This document shows positions 5,979 to 11,771 of a stretch of DNA of 11,771 nucleotides, piece after piece. The stretch spans positions 1-11,771 of the forward strand of contig JAEZLG010000051.1 in assembly GCA_023435855.1 (NCBI GenBank). The letters run 5' to 3'. Both the position numbers and the translations under genes were made by a program. Position 1 is the first letter of the stretch. Each line of letters opens with the position of its first letter. The notes under the pieces were generated by a model. That model saw nothing but the letters and a program-made list of their open reading frames with translations, was not told the origin of the DNA and ran no database searches. This DNA comes from Bacillota bacterium. GTDB taxonomy: Bacteria > Bacillota > Clostridia > Christensenellales > CAG-138.

Positions 5979-7933
5979 TGCAATTTTGCCTCCTTCAGGT
6001 AATCGTAAATGCTATCTGTAAGCCGCTTTACGGCTTCGTCCATCGTAACGCCGTGGAGCTGTGCACCCGCTACGGTCAAATGCCCGCCGCCGCCCAGGCT
6101 TTCGAGCACCACTTGTACGTTGATGTCGCCAAGGCTGCGGCCTGATATCATGATCGCATCGTCCTTTCTTGCAAGCACGAACGATGCACGTATCCCCTTG
6201 ATGGAAATAAGCTCGTCCGCCGCCTGTGCGGCGATGAGAGATGCGTTTTCTATATCGGAAGGGCAGGCGGATATGGCAATGCCCCGTTCCATGACGAGTG
6301 CACCCTCCACAACCTGCGAGCGGCTCTTGTAAGTTTTCATATCGTCTTGGAACATGAGCTTTACCATGCTGTTATCCGCACCGTTTTTGCGAAGATATGC
6401 CGCAGCTTCGAAGGTACGTGCACCGGTGTTAAACGCAAAATGCTTGGTATCAAGCGTGATGCCCGCGAGTATTGCGCCGCATTCAAACGCTGTCGGGCGT
6501 ATGTTGTCATCAAAATACTGCAATATCTCCGTGACGATTTCGCATACCGACGAGGCCGCCGCATCAAGGTAATGAAGCGTGGGGTTGGTGATGGAATCAA
6601 CCGGACGGCGGTGATGGTCGATAAGCACCGTTTTTCCTGCCCGCTCAAAAAGCGAAGGCGAGGCGAGGGAATGAAGCCTTTGTGTATCGACTGCGACCAC
6701 CACGCTGTTTACGCGCATCAGGCTCTCCGCCTGCTCGGGGGTTTTTATGCTGTCACGGTAAAGCTGATTTTCGCGCATGCCTTCGAGTACGCTTTCAATC
6801 ATGCTGTCACCTTCGTCAAGCACAAAATAGGGCTTGCAGCCCGCCAATAGCGCGCAGCGAATCAGCCCGAGAACCGCACCGATGCAATCCATATCCGGAT
6901 GCCTGTGACCCATGAAAAACACTTGATCCGAATTTTCCAGTATTTGCCGTAAGGCTTTTGAGAAAAGCCTCGCTTTCACCCGCGATTGTTTAGCCGCAAG
7001 CTGGCGCTTGCCTCCAAAGAAGGAGTAAGCGCTGCCCCGCTTTATGACCGCCTGATCGCCGCCCCGGCCCAAAGCAAGCTCCATCGCCTGCCTTGCGGAT
7101 TCATCCGAGCCCGCAATGCGGTTTTCCATGCCTACCGCTATGGAGAGGGTAACGGGTTGACCGGTGCCTGTATCAATCTCGCGTACCTCATCGAGAAGCT
7201 TAAAGCGTTCCTTTTCAAGCGACTCTATCTTTTTCGCCTCAAAAACGATGAAGAACTTCGAACTGTCGTAGCGGCGGTAGGAACCGCCTAAGGCGGTGGC
7301 AAGCTTGTTTACCCTGCGCTCCACCTCGGCGAGCACAACGCTTTTTGAAAACTGCAAATCGGAGCTTAGCTCCTCGTAATTGTCCACATAAATGAGCGCC
7401 ACGGTGGGCATCTGCTCCTCGTACAACCTCGAGTAGTGCAGTGCCTCCGTGCGGTCGAGCCAATACTGGAATGTGAGCGGTTGCGCGCGCTCATGCGAGC
7501 GGCGAACAGGTACGTTCATGAGTTGGAAGCTCCTGCCGCTGTGCTCAAATGCAAACGCCTGCGGCGGTTCCGAGGGGTCAAACGAAGGGATAAGCTTTCT
7601 GATATCCCGCCCGGAAAACTCAGCGTAAAACGCAGAATTGCACCATATGATATGCCCGTCATTGTTGAAGATCACCGATGGGATATTGACGGAGTCGAGG
7701 ATGCCGCTCGCCGCGCTTTCGTTCTCGCGAAATACGTCGTTTAAGGCGATGCGCGTGCGTTTCGCGTACACGTTTGCGGAAACGATCGATGCTCCAAAAG
7801 CAACCACACTTACGCATGCAAGCAAAAGCCCAAACCAAAGCGGTACGGGACTGTTGATTACGTACAGCGACGCACAGGCGGCAAGCGCTACAACAAGAAG
7901 AACGCTCAGCGCCAGATAAGGCTTTTGTTTCAT
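5975..7933 (-). CDS. gdpP: Cyclic-di-AMP phosphodiesterase GdpP (YybT family)
   Basis: 652 residues from ATG 7933. An in-frame TTG at 7948 would add five residues, but the only Shine-Dalgarno-like run (GGGGG, 7942-7946) suits the ATG, 8 bases away. Two N-terminal membrane helices (about 6-26 and 31-55) are followed by a PAS-like domain (about 75-165), a degenerate GGDEF domain (170-300), and a DHH/DHHA1 phosphodiesterase (about 330-650). Metal ligands are visible: H343, D347 and D349 in GHRHPDMD; D416 in AVDTQR; the D439-H440-H441 triad; D495 in LDTKHF; and the GGGGH loop (614-618) of DHHA1. The family hydrolyses c-di-AMP to pApA and so affects potassium balance, cell wall stress and beta-lactam tolerance. 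All catalytic residues are present, so it should be active. It follows yybS and overlaps rplI. Confidence 0.96.
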   Translation of the reverse strand: MKQKPYLALSVLLVVALAACASLYVINSPVPLWFGLLLACVSVVAFGASIVSANVYAKRTRIALNDVFRENESAASGILDSVNIPSVIFNNDGHIIWCNSAFYAEFSGRDIRKLIPSFDPSEPPQAFAFEHSGRSFQLMNVPVRRSHERAQPLTFQYWLDRTEALHYSRLYEEQMPTVALIYVDNYEELSSDLQFSKSVVLAEVERRVNKLATALGGSYRRYDSSKFFIVFEAKKIESLEKERFKLLDEVREIDTGTGQPVTLSIAVGMENRIAGSDESARQAMELALGRGGDQAVIKRGSAYSFFGGKRQLAAKQSRVKARLFSKALRQILENSDQVFFMGHRHPDMDCIGAVLGLIRCALLAGCKPYFVLDEGDSMIESVLEGMRENQLYRDSIKTPEQAESLMRVNSVVVAVDTQRLHSLASPSLFERAGKTVLIDHHRRPVDSITNPTLHYLDAAASSVCEIVTEILQYFDDNIRPTAFECGAILAGITLDTKHFAFNTGARTFEAAAYLRKNGADNSMVKLMFQDDMKTYKSRSQVVEGALVMERGIAISACPSDIENASLIAAQAADELISIKGIRASFVLARKDDAIMISGRSLGDINVQVVLESLGGGGHLTVAGAQLHGVTMDEAVKRLTDSIYDYLKEAKLQ

Positions 7934-7973
7934 GGCTCGTACCCCCAAAACACAAGTAGAAACGAATCCGATT

Positions 7974-8005
7974 TAGGGCGTATAGGATAATGGCAACACG
8001 CCCTA
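7974..8005 (-). repeat. 8-bp perfect inverted repeat at the yybS-gdpP junction
   Basis: TAGGGCGT (7974-7981) and ACGCCCTA (7998-8005) form a perfect 8-bp stem with a 16-base loop. On the transcript it begins at the yybS stop codon (TAG, 8003-8005) and ends about 40 bases before gdpP. No T tract follows, so it is not a classical terminator; it could stabilise or process the mRNA between the two genes. Confidence 0.5.
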
Positions 8006-8956
8006 CTTCTTGCGTATCATGCGGCTCCTTATTTGCATCGTGCGGTCAAGCAAGCCAAATCCTGCAAGCATAAAAAGGCTGTATGGCAGCAGCAACACGA
8101 ATGAAACGTAGATGAACACGCGCCAGCCGGTGGATCTTTTGGGAGAAAACACCGTTGTAAATTCAAAGAATGCAAGTCCCATAAGCGCAAAAGGCGGCAC
8201 GATAATGCACTGTACCGCCGCCACAACGGCAGGCGTACCTTCTAATCCGATGATCGCGCACACCACTGCACCAATACCTAGGATGATTGCACCCCATAAA
8301 AAATCCTTGGGAAGCTGCCAGGCTAAAAACGGAGCCATAGGGCGAATCTCTTTTTTCGCATGCTTTAGAAGCCAATACGCGATAAGTGTATTTGAAAGAG
8401 CAAATAGTTCCGCTGTGACTAGGATGAGCGTCACTACCGCCTGCGGCACAACATCAACTGACCTCAGTATAAGCGACTCCAACACATAGACTTGCTGTTC
8501 GTTTGGGAAAATTTGCGGAAGCATTGAAATAACCTTTTTGGCCATCTCGGACATATTTGCCGTTATGCCGTCAAAGGGACCATTGCCTGCAAGGATGGAA
8601 GGAAGGCAGGCTATGGCATAGCCGAACAGGGCAAACACTGCACTTATAAAAATTACCGCGTAACGATAGGGTCGTTTCCCTTTTAAAACGAATGCTAAAA
8701 TGACGGATGCGGGTAAAAACGCTGCAAGCATGTAAAGCGCAATCGCTGTGTCATAGGTAAAAAGAAACAGACCTGCAGCAGCGGTAAGCGATGCAACGAC
8801 AAATGAAACCGTCCCCCAAGCCGCGCCCACAAAACCCAATAACGCAGGTACGAGCAAAAGCAAGAAGGGCATAAATGCACTAAGAGCTGCACCAAGCCCG
8901 ATGAGTAGCGAAAATGCCGCGTGCCTGAGATTGCTTGTCCGATCCAAAAAATTCAC
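8003..8956 (-). CDS. yybS: YybS-family (DUF2232) multi-pass membrane protein
   Basis: 317 residues, close to Bacillus subtilis YybS. About eight hydrophobic spans are visible, at about 12-35, 34-53, 50-68, 72-92, 98-122, 170-195, 220-240 and 245-268, with another near 280-302, and a basic C-terminal tail (RSRMIRKK). The family is defined mostly by sequence and by its place immediately upstream of gdpP; its function is unknown. The start is uncertain: GTG at 8956 has no Shine-Dalgarno, because the bases before it form a hairpin. An in-frame TTG at 8947 is preceded by GGGTGA with 5-base spacing, which includes that GTG, so TTG may be the true start (314 residues). The family call rests on topology and synteny, not on catalytic motifs. 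Confidence 0.85.
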   Translation of the reverse strand: MNFLDRTSNLRHAAFSLLIGLGAALSAFMPFLLLLVPALLGFVGAAWGTVSFVVASLTAAAGLFLFTYDTAIALYMLAAFLPASVILAFVLKGKRPYRYAVIFISAVFALFGYAIACLPSILAGNGPFDGITANMSEMAKKVISMLPQIFPNEQQVYVLESLILRSVDVVPQAVVTLILVTAELFALSNTLIAYWLLKHAKKEIRPMAPFLAWQLPKDFLWGAIILGIGAVVCAIIGLEGTPAVVAAVQCIIVPPFALMGLAFFEFTTVFSPKRSTGWRVFIYVSFVLLLPYSLFMLAGFGLLDRTMQIRSRMIRKK

Positions 8957-8962
8957 CCGATC

Positions 8963-8985
8963 GCCAAAGCGGGAGCCGCCTTGGC
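8963..8985 (-). other. Leader hairpin immediately before yybS
   Basis: Arms GCCAAAGCGG (8963-8972) and CCGCCTTGGC (8976-8985) form a 10-bp stem with one G-U wobble in RNA and a 3-base loop. It ends six bases before the GTG and so lies across the ribosome-binding area of yybS, in the 5' leader of the proposed transcript. There is no T run immediately after it in the minus-strand direction, which makes a leader element more likely than a terminator. Confidence 0.6.
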
Positions 8986-9010
8986 ATTAATTTTTGTCTA
9001 TAGTACGTTT

Positions 9011-9040
9011 ATTATAACATGACCGCGACGCATGGAACAA
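9011..9040 (-). promoter_or_regulatory. Putative sigma-A promoter for yybS-gdpP-rplI-dnaB
   Basis: On the minus strand, a perfect -10 TATAAT (9011-9016) lies 18 bases from a weak -35 TTGTTC (9035-9040, 3 of 6 matches). Transcription would begin near 9004, giving a leader of about 50 bases that contains the hairpin in front of yybS. It lies in the only sizeable gap (117 bases) between the HD gene and yybS. Confidence 0.6.
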
Positions 9041-9073
9041 CGCCGCGAAGATATTATTCAGACAACGCTTCGC

Positions 9074-9754
9074 TTAGGCTAAGATATGCTTTAGCGCATC
9101 CCGCCCGTTTTTGAGCGTTTCGTCGACCTCACGATAGAGAGCATCGCAAAAATCCGTCATTGTTTTTTCACGCTTTTTGGCAAGTTCAAAAGCACGTTTT
9201 GTGTAAAACTGTCCGTACAGCTTTTTAAGCTTGAAGTGATATTCCTGAAAAAACGTGGAAACATCCGCACCGCCGCCCTCTAAAAGAATATCTCCGTTTC
9301 CGTCAAGTGCATACAGAGGTTCGCTCATGCTGCCGCCGTATTGGAGCGAGCGTGCAATACCGAGAGCTCCCGTCACGTCGAGCTTATCCGCATCGTAGAG
9401 AATCTTTGCTTCTATGGTCGAAGGAATGTCGTCGATGCGGTAGCGGTGGGTACGGATTGCGTCGCTTACATGCTTGGCTTTATCCTCGCACCAACCGTTT
9501 TGCATCAAAAATTCGAATGCCATTTCAGCGCCGACGCGGGCATGGCATATGCGTTCGTCAACGGCCTGCAAGGGGCGGGCGATATCGTGTAATAGACATG
9601 CGGCAATCAAAACATCGAAGTTTACGTTTTCCTCGTACCGAGCAATATCGAGTGCACTAAAAAGCACGCGCTCTATGTGGGCGCGGTCGTGTGCGCTGTC
9701 ACCGACTTTTTCAAGCATGTATTTCTCGATGCAATGAAACATGTTCTTATCCAT
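9074..9754 (-). CDS. HD-domain phosphohydrolase, YpgQ/YedJ-like
   Basis: 226 residues, ATG start with AAAGGA about 6 bases upstream. Metal-binding HD motifs are in order: H22-D-x2-H26 in SAHDRAHIERV, H56-D57 in LLHDIA, H103 in the AIRTHRYR segment, and D121 in YDADKLD. They are followed by TGALGIAR (128-135), a block typical of the YpgQ/YedJ type. YpgQ of Bacillus subtilis is a nucleotide pyrophosphohydrolase; applying that substrate here is inference. The C-terminal region (about 165-226) is helical and rich in K and E. No membrane segment, so cytosolic. It sits between rpsR and yybS, directly after a rho-independent terminator and without an evident promoter of its own, so it may rely on readthrough. 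This insertion is not part of the core rpsF-ssb-rpsR layout. Confidence 0.85.
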   Translation of the reverse strand: MDKNMFHCIEKYMLEKVGDSAHDRAHIERVLFSALDIARYEENVNFDVLIAACLLHDIARPLQAVDERICHARVGAEMAFEFLMQNGWCEDKAKHVSDAIRTHRYRIDDIPSTIEAKILYDADKLDVTGALGIARSLQYGGSMSEPLYALDGNGDILLEGGGADVSTFFQEYHFKLKKLYGQFYTKRAFELAKKREKTMTDFCDALYREVDETLKNGRDALKHILA

Positions 9755-9776
9755 AAAAATCCTTTCCCTGCCTTTG

Positions 9777-9816
9777 AAAAAACCGCCCGAAAGCGATTTC
9801 TGCTTACTGGGCGGTT
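9777..9816 (-). terminator. Rho-independent terminator after rpsR
   Basis: On the minus strand, AACCGCCC (complement of 9809-9816) pairs with GGGCGGTT (complement of 9781-9788). The loop contains a further AAGC/GCTT pairing, and a run of six T (complement of 9777-9782) overlaps and follows the right arm. It ends the rpsF-ssb-rpsR operon about 30 bases after the rpsR stop. The HD gene starts only 22 bases after the T run. Confidence 0.88.
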
Positions 9817-9845
9817 AAGAAGGCTAACGACTTCGAGGGGTTAAA

Positions 9846-10088
9846 TTAGTCTGATACGTAGGGCAGTAGGGCTATCACGCGCGCGCGCTTGATGGCGATA
9901 GCCAGCTCGCGCTGGTGTTTGGCGCACACGCCGCTCATGCGGCGGGGCATAATCTTGCCGCGCTCGGTCACAAACTTGCGCAGACGTACCGTATCTTTAT
10001 AGTCGATATGCTCGACCTTATCGACGCAGAAGCCGCAGACCTTGCGCCTACCTTTGCGTGGGCCGCGCCTCATTTTACGTTCTTCCAT
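9846..10088 (-). CDS. rpsR: 30S ribosomal protein S18
   Basis: 80 residues, ATG start with GAAAGGAG 6-7 bases upstream. The basic N-terminus (MRRGPRKGRRK) leads into CGFCVDK, the central IDYKDTVRLRKFVTERGKI core, and PRRMSGVCAKHQR with the late cysteine and histidine. Two cysteines near residues 18 and 21, plus the later C and H, form the zinc-binding set of C+ type S18, as in many clostridia; C- types lack it and are used under zinc shortage. S18 pairs with S6 on the central domain of 16S rRNA. It follows ssb by about 40 bases and is the last gene of its operon. Confidence 0.97.
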   Translation of the reverse strand: MEERKMRRGPRKGRRKVCGFCVDKVEHIDYKDTVRLRKFVTERGKIMPRRMSGVCAKHQRELAIAIKRARVIALLPYVSD

Positions 10089-10130
10089 TGTAACGCTCCT
10101 TTCAATAAATCAAAGCAATATAAGCGATTG

Positions 10131-10556
10131 TCAGAATGGCAGCTCGTCGTCGACGTCGGTAAAGCCTTCAGGCTCAAAATCAGCGCCGCGCGTACTTAAT
10201 CCGGACGGGGAATGCTCTTGAATTGAGCCTCCGTCCTGGGAGCGCGGTGTGAGGAATTCCACATCGTCCGCGATAATCTCGGTTACGTACCGTTTCGTGC
10301 CGTCCTTAGCTTCATAGTTGCGGTTTTGCAACTCGCCCACCACACATACCTTGCGCCCTTGCGCGAGGTACTTACCGCAAAGCTCACCAAGCTGGCGCCA
10401 CGCGACAATATTGAAAAAGTCGGTGGGACGTTCGCCGCTTTGGTTTTTGTTCTTGCGGTTGACAGCGATGGAAAATGTGCAGACGGATACGCCCGAACTG
10501 GTGGTACGTACCTCGGGGTCGCGGGTGAGGTTACCGATTAGGATTACCCTATTCAT
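10131..10556 (-). CDS. ssb: Single-stranded DNA-binding protein SSB
   Basis: 141 residues, ATG start with AAAGGA upstream. The N-terminal OB fold (about 1-105) starts with the standard MNRVILIGNLTRDPEVR and contains FFNIVAWRQLGELCGKYL and a VGELQNRNYEAKDG strand. A flexible linker follows, ending in the acidic tip DDELPF, the variant of the DDDIPF motif that recruits replication and repair partners. It coats single-stranded DNA at replication forks. It lies between rpsF and rpsR, the conserved bacterial arrangement, so it is expressed with the ribosomal proteins. It is shorter than Bacillus subtilis SsbA (172 residues), mainly in the linker. Confidence 0.97.
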   Translation of the reverse strand: MNRVILIGNLTRDPEVRTTSSGVSVCTFSIAVNRKNKNQSGERPTDFFNIVAWRQLGELCGKYLAQGRKVCVVGELQNRNYEAKDGTKRYVTEIIADDVEFLTPRSQDGGSIQEHSPSGLSTRGADFEPEGFTDVDDELPF

Positions 10557-10579
10557 GCTATGCCATCCTTTCTGTCGTG

Positions 10580-10867
10580 TTAGGCGTCCTTACGGACTAC
10601 GATAAAGCGAAGGATGTTCTCGTCGTTGTTGAAGTTACGCTCGAGTTCCTTGGGGAGCTCGCTCTCAGCTTCAAAATTGACAAGCACATAATAGCCTTCC
10701 GTCTTATAGTCGATGGGATACGCCAAACGGCGCTTGCCCCACTCGTCTACTTTTTCCACGACGCCGCCGTTGGCGGCGATGATGCCCGAAAACTTCTCGA
10801 TGGCAGCCTTAATGGCTTCCTCCTCCAGTTCCGGCGTGATGACATACAGGGTTTCATACTTGTTCAC
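10580..10867 (-). CDS. rpsF: 30S ribosomal protein S6
   Basis: 95 residues, normal for S6. The chosen start is the GTG at 10867, 8 bases after AAGGAGG (10876-10882). A longer frame would start at a GTG at 10876, but that codon is part of the Shine-Dalgarno itself, so it is unlikely. Family features: NKYETLYVITPELEEEAI at the N-terminus, EKVDEWGKRRLAYPI near residue 40, and EGYYVLVNFEAE. It binds with S18 to the central domain of 16S rRNA during assembly. First gene of the rpsF-ssb-rpsR operon. The S6:S18 complex is known in several bacteria to repress its own mRNA through the rpsF leader. The leader here can fold but was not matched to the known motif. Confidence 0.97.
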   Translation of the reverse strand: MNKYETLYVITPELEEEAIKAAIEKFSGIIAANGGVVEKVDEWGKRRLAYPIDYKTEGYYVLVNFEAESELPKELERNFNNDENILRFIVVRKDA

Positions 10868-10929
10868 GCTTTTCACCTCCTTATGGTCTTATGGCGCAGC
10901 CTCAAAGGACCGCGCAAGAAGTACGTTAG
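10868..10929 (-). other. 5' leader of rpsF with competing base-pairing options
   Basis: About 62 bases lie between the inferred transcription start and the rpsF start. GCGC (10912-10915) can pair with GCGC (10894-10897). Separately, TCCTT (complement of 10905-10909) can pair with AAGGA of the Shine-Dalgarno (10878-10882). These pairings could switch access for ribosomes. It is a candidate S6:S18-responsive leader; the pairing is seen, the regulation is inferred. Confidence 0.35.
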
Positions 10930-10935
10930 CATGGT

Positions 10936-10965
10936 ATTATAGCACAATCATCTTAATTGTGACAA
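10936..10965 (-). promoter_or_regulatory. Strong sigma-A promoter for rpsF-ssb-rpsR
   Basis: On the minus strand, -35 TTGTCA (10960-10965; 5 of 6 matches to TTGACA) and -10 TATAAT (10936-10941; perfect) are 18 bases apart. Transcription would start near 10929. The -35 lies only a few bases beyond the gltX stop. The spacer carries the dyad listed separately. Confidence 0.8.
10943..10961 (-). promoter_or_regulatory. Operator-like dyad inside the rpsF promoter spacer
   Basis: CACAAT (10943-10948) and ATTGTG (10956-10961) are perfect inverted repeats with a 7-base spacer, lying between and touching the -35 and -10 elements. Such placement suits a repressor site. The binding protein is unknown, and an alternative is a weak hairpin at the end of gltX. 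Confidence 0.4.
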
Positions 10966-10972
10966 GCTTTAC

Positions 10973-11770
10973 TTAGAAAAGCTTTTTTAATCCGAAGCGA
11001 AGTCGGCGTAAAGCTTCTTCGCGTCCTAAAAGAACCGCAATCTCAATAGCACCGCCCGGTGTCACCTGTTTCCCGGCTAACGCGATGCGCACCGGCCACA
11101 AAAGTGTGCCGTTTTTAACCTGCATTTGCTCGGCCATGCCCATCAAAAGTGCGTGGATGCTTTCTTCCGTCCAATCGCTAAGCGCTTCGAGTGCGGGAAT
11201 TACGGCGTTTAACATGTCCTTTGCTACATTGGCGTCTGTTTTGGATTTTTTATTGGTAAAAAGCTCCAAGTCGTAGTTTTCATCTAAACGTGTGAGAAAA
11301 TCCACCATTTCGGGAATTTGGCTGAAGATCTCCACGCGAGGCTGCAAAATACGGCAGAGGATGGAGGTATCCATGTCAGAAATACCCGCTGCCTCATAAT
11401 ACGGTTTTGCATGTGCGGTGAATTCGGCTTCCGTAAGGTCACGTACATACTGTGCGTTAAGCCACATGAGCTTAATCGGGTCGAATATGGCGTTGGACTT
11501 ACTAAGCCCCTCAACGGAAAACGCATCGACAAGCTCAGAAAGTGTGAAGCGCTCGCGTTCGTCGCCCGGGTTCCAGCCAAGCAAAGCAATGTAGTTGACA
11601 ATGGCTTCCTTAAGATAGCCTTTGCCGATATAATCCTCGTAATAGGCATCACCGTCGCGCTTACTCAACTTATGCGTAGCGTCGCGCATGATGTTGGTGA
11701 GGTGGATGTACAGGGGCTTTTCCCATTTGAACGCATCGTAAAGGAGGTTGTACTTGGGTGTGGAGGCAAG
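10973..11770 (-). CDS. gltX: Glutamyl-tRNA synthetase, C-terminal part (start outside window)
   Basis: About 265 residues are visible; the frame runs to the right window edge without a start, so the N-terminal catalytic half with the HIGH motif is missing. The visible part opens with an STPKYNLLYDAF stretch, leads into KLSKR (11657-11671), the class I KMSKS-type signature that binds ATP, and continues with YLKEAIVNYIALLGWNPGD, a hallmark of bacterial GluRS. The C-terminal anticodon-binding domain follows and ends in GREEALRRLRFGLKKLF. A methionine at 11689 is internal, not a start. GluRS charges tRNA-Glu, and tRNA-Gln in organisms that use GatCAB. It lies upstream of the rpsF promoter, 105 bases before the rpsF start, so it is probably a separate transcription unit. 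Confidence 0.95.
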   Translation of the reverse strand, partial: LASTPKYNLLYDAFKWEKPLYIHLTNIMRDATHKLSKRDGDAYYEDYIGKGYLKEAIVNYIALLGWNPGDERERFTLSELVDAFSVEGLSKSNAIFDPIKLMWLNAQYVRDLTEAEFTAHAKPYYEAAGISDMDTSILCRILQPRVEIFSQIPEMVDFLTRLDENYDLELFTNKKSKTDANVAKDMLNAVIPALEALSDWTEESIHALLMGMAEQMQVKNGTLLWPVRIALAGKQVTPGGAIEIAVLLGREEALRRLRFGLKKLF

Positions 11771-11771
11771 G

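Noticed and set aside
6347..6850. Plus-strand frame of 167 codons opposite gdpP
   Set aside because: It overlaps the DHH domain of gdpP, with no start signal and a composition typical of an antisense frame.
9045..9073. GCGAAG...CTTCGC inverted repeat after the HD gene as its terminator
   Set aside because: Six-base arms with a 17-base loop and no T run; too weak to call.
9747..9755. DnaA-box-like TTATCCATA near genes often close to the replication origin
   Set aside because: A single 8-of-9 match overlapping the HD start codon; there is no cluster of boxes and no AT-rich unwinding region.
10874..10876. GTG at 10876 as the rpsF start
   Set aside because: It is part of the AAGGAGGTG ribosome site; the GTG at 10867 has correct spacing and gives the usual S6 N-terminus.

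Overview
The window looks like a chromosomal segment of a Gram-positive bacterium of the Bacillota, most likely an uncultured anaerobic member of the class Clostridia. This is inferred from the conserved minus-strand order gltX - rpsF - ssb - rpsR - (HD gene) - yybS - gdpP - rplI - dnaB, strong AGGAGG-type Shine-Dalgarno sites, frequent GTG/TTG starts and a C+ (cysteine-containing) ribosomal protein S18. No finer taxonomic placement is possible from the sequence alone.

Layout. Bases 1-3862 (plus strand) hold a tightly packed four-gene operon entering from the left edge: the C-terminal part of a phosphoribosyltransferase-like protein, a divergent lactate/malate dehydrogenase-fold protein with an unusual N-terminal extension, a two-part flavodoxin-fold protein with a cysteine cluster, and a protein with two CDGSH-type iron-sulfur motifs around a Fer4_19-like ferredoxin domain. 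The last three suggest a redox function, but I do not recognise a characterised pathway. Bases 3863-4160 form a non-coding convergent intergenic region full of inverted repeats.

Bases 4161-11771 (minus strand) are housekeeping. Read in transcription order from the right edge: the 3' part of gltX; a strong promoter with a dyad in its spacer; rpsF-ssb-rpsR (ribosomal proteins S6 and S18 flanking single-stranded DNA-binding protein); a rho-independent terminator; an HD-domain phosphohydrolase; a second promoter; then yybS, gdpP, rplI and dnaB. The gdpP-rplI junction is a 4-base overlap. The block ties ribosome assembly (S6, S18, L9) to DNA replication (SSB, DnaB) and to c-di-AMP turnover (GdpP), as in Bacillus and Clostridium.

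The best candidates for something undescribed are the left-hand redox operon and the RNA or DNA structures around rpsF, yybS and the convergent intergenic region. The right-hand genes are ordinary, apart from start-site details. No mobile-element genes, CRISPR arrays, tRNA or rRNA genes are visible.
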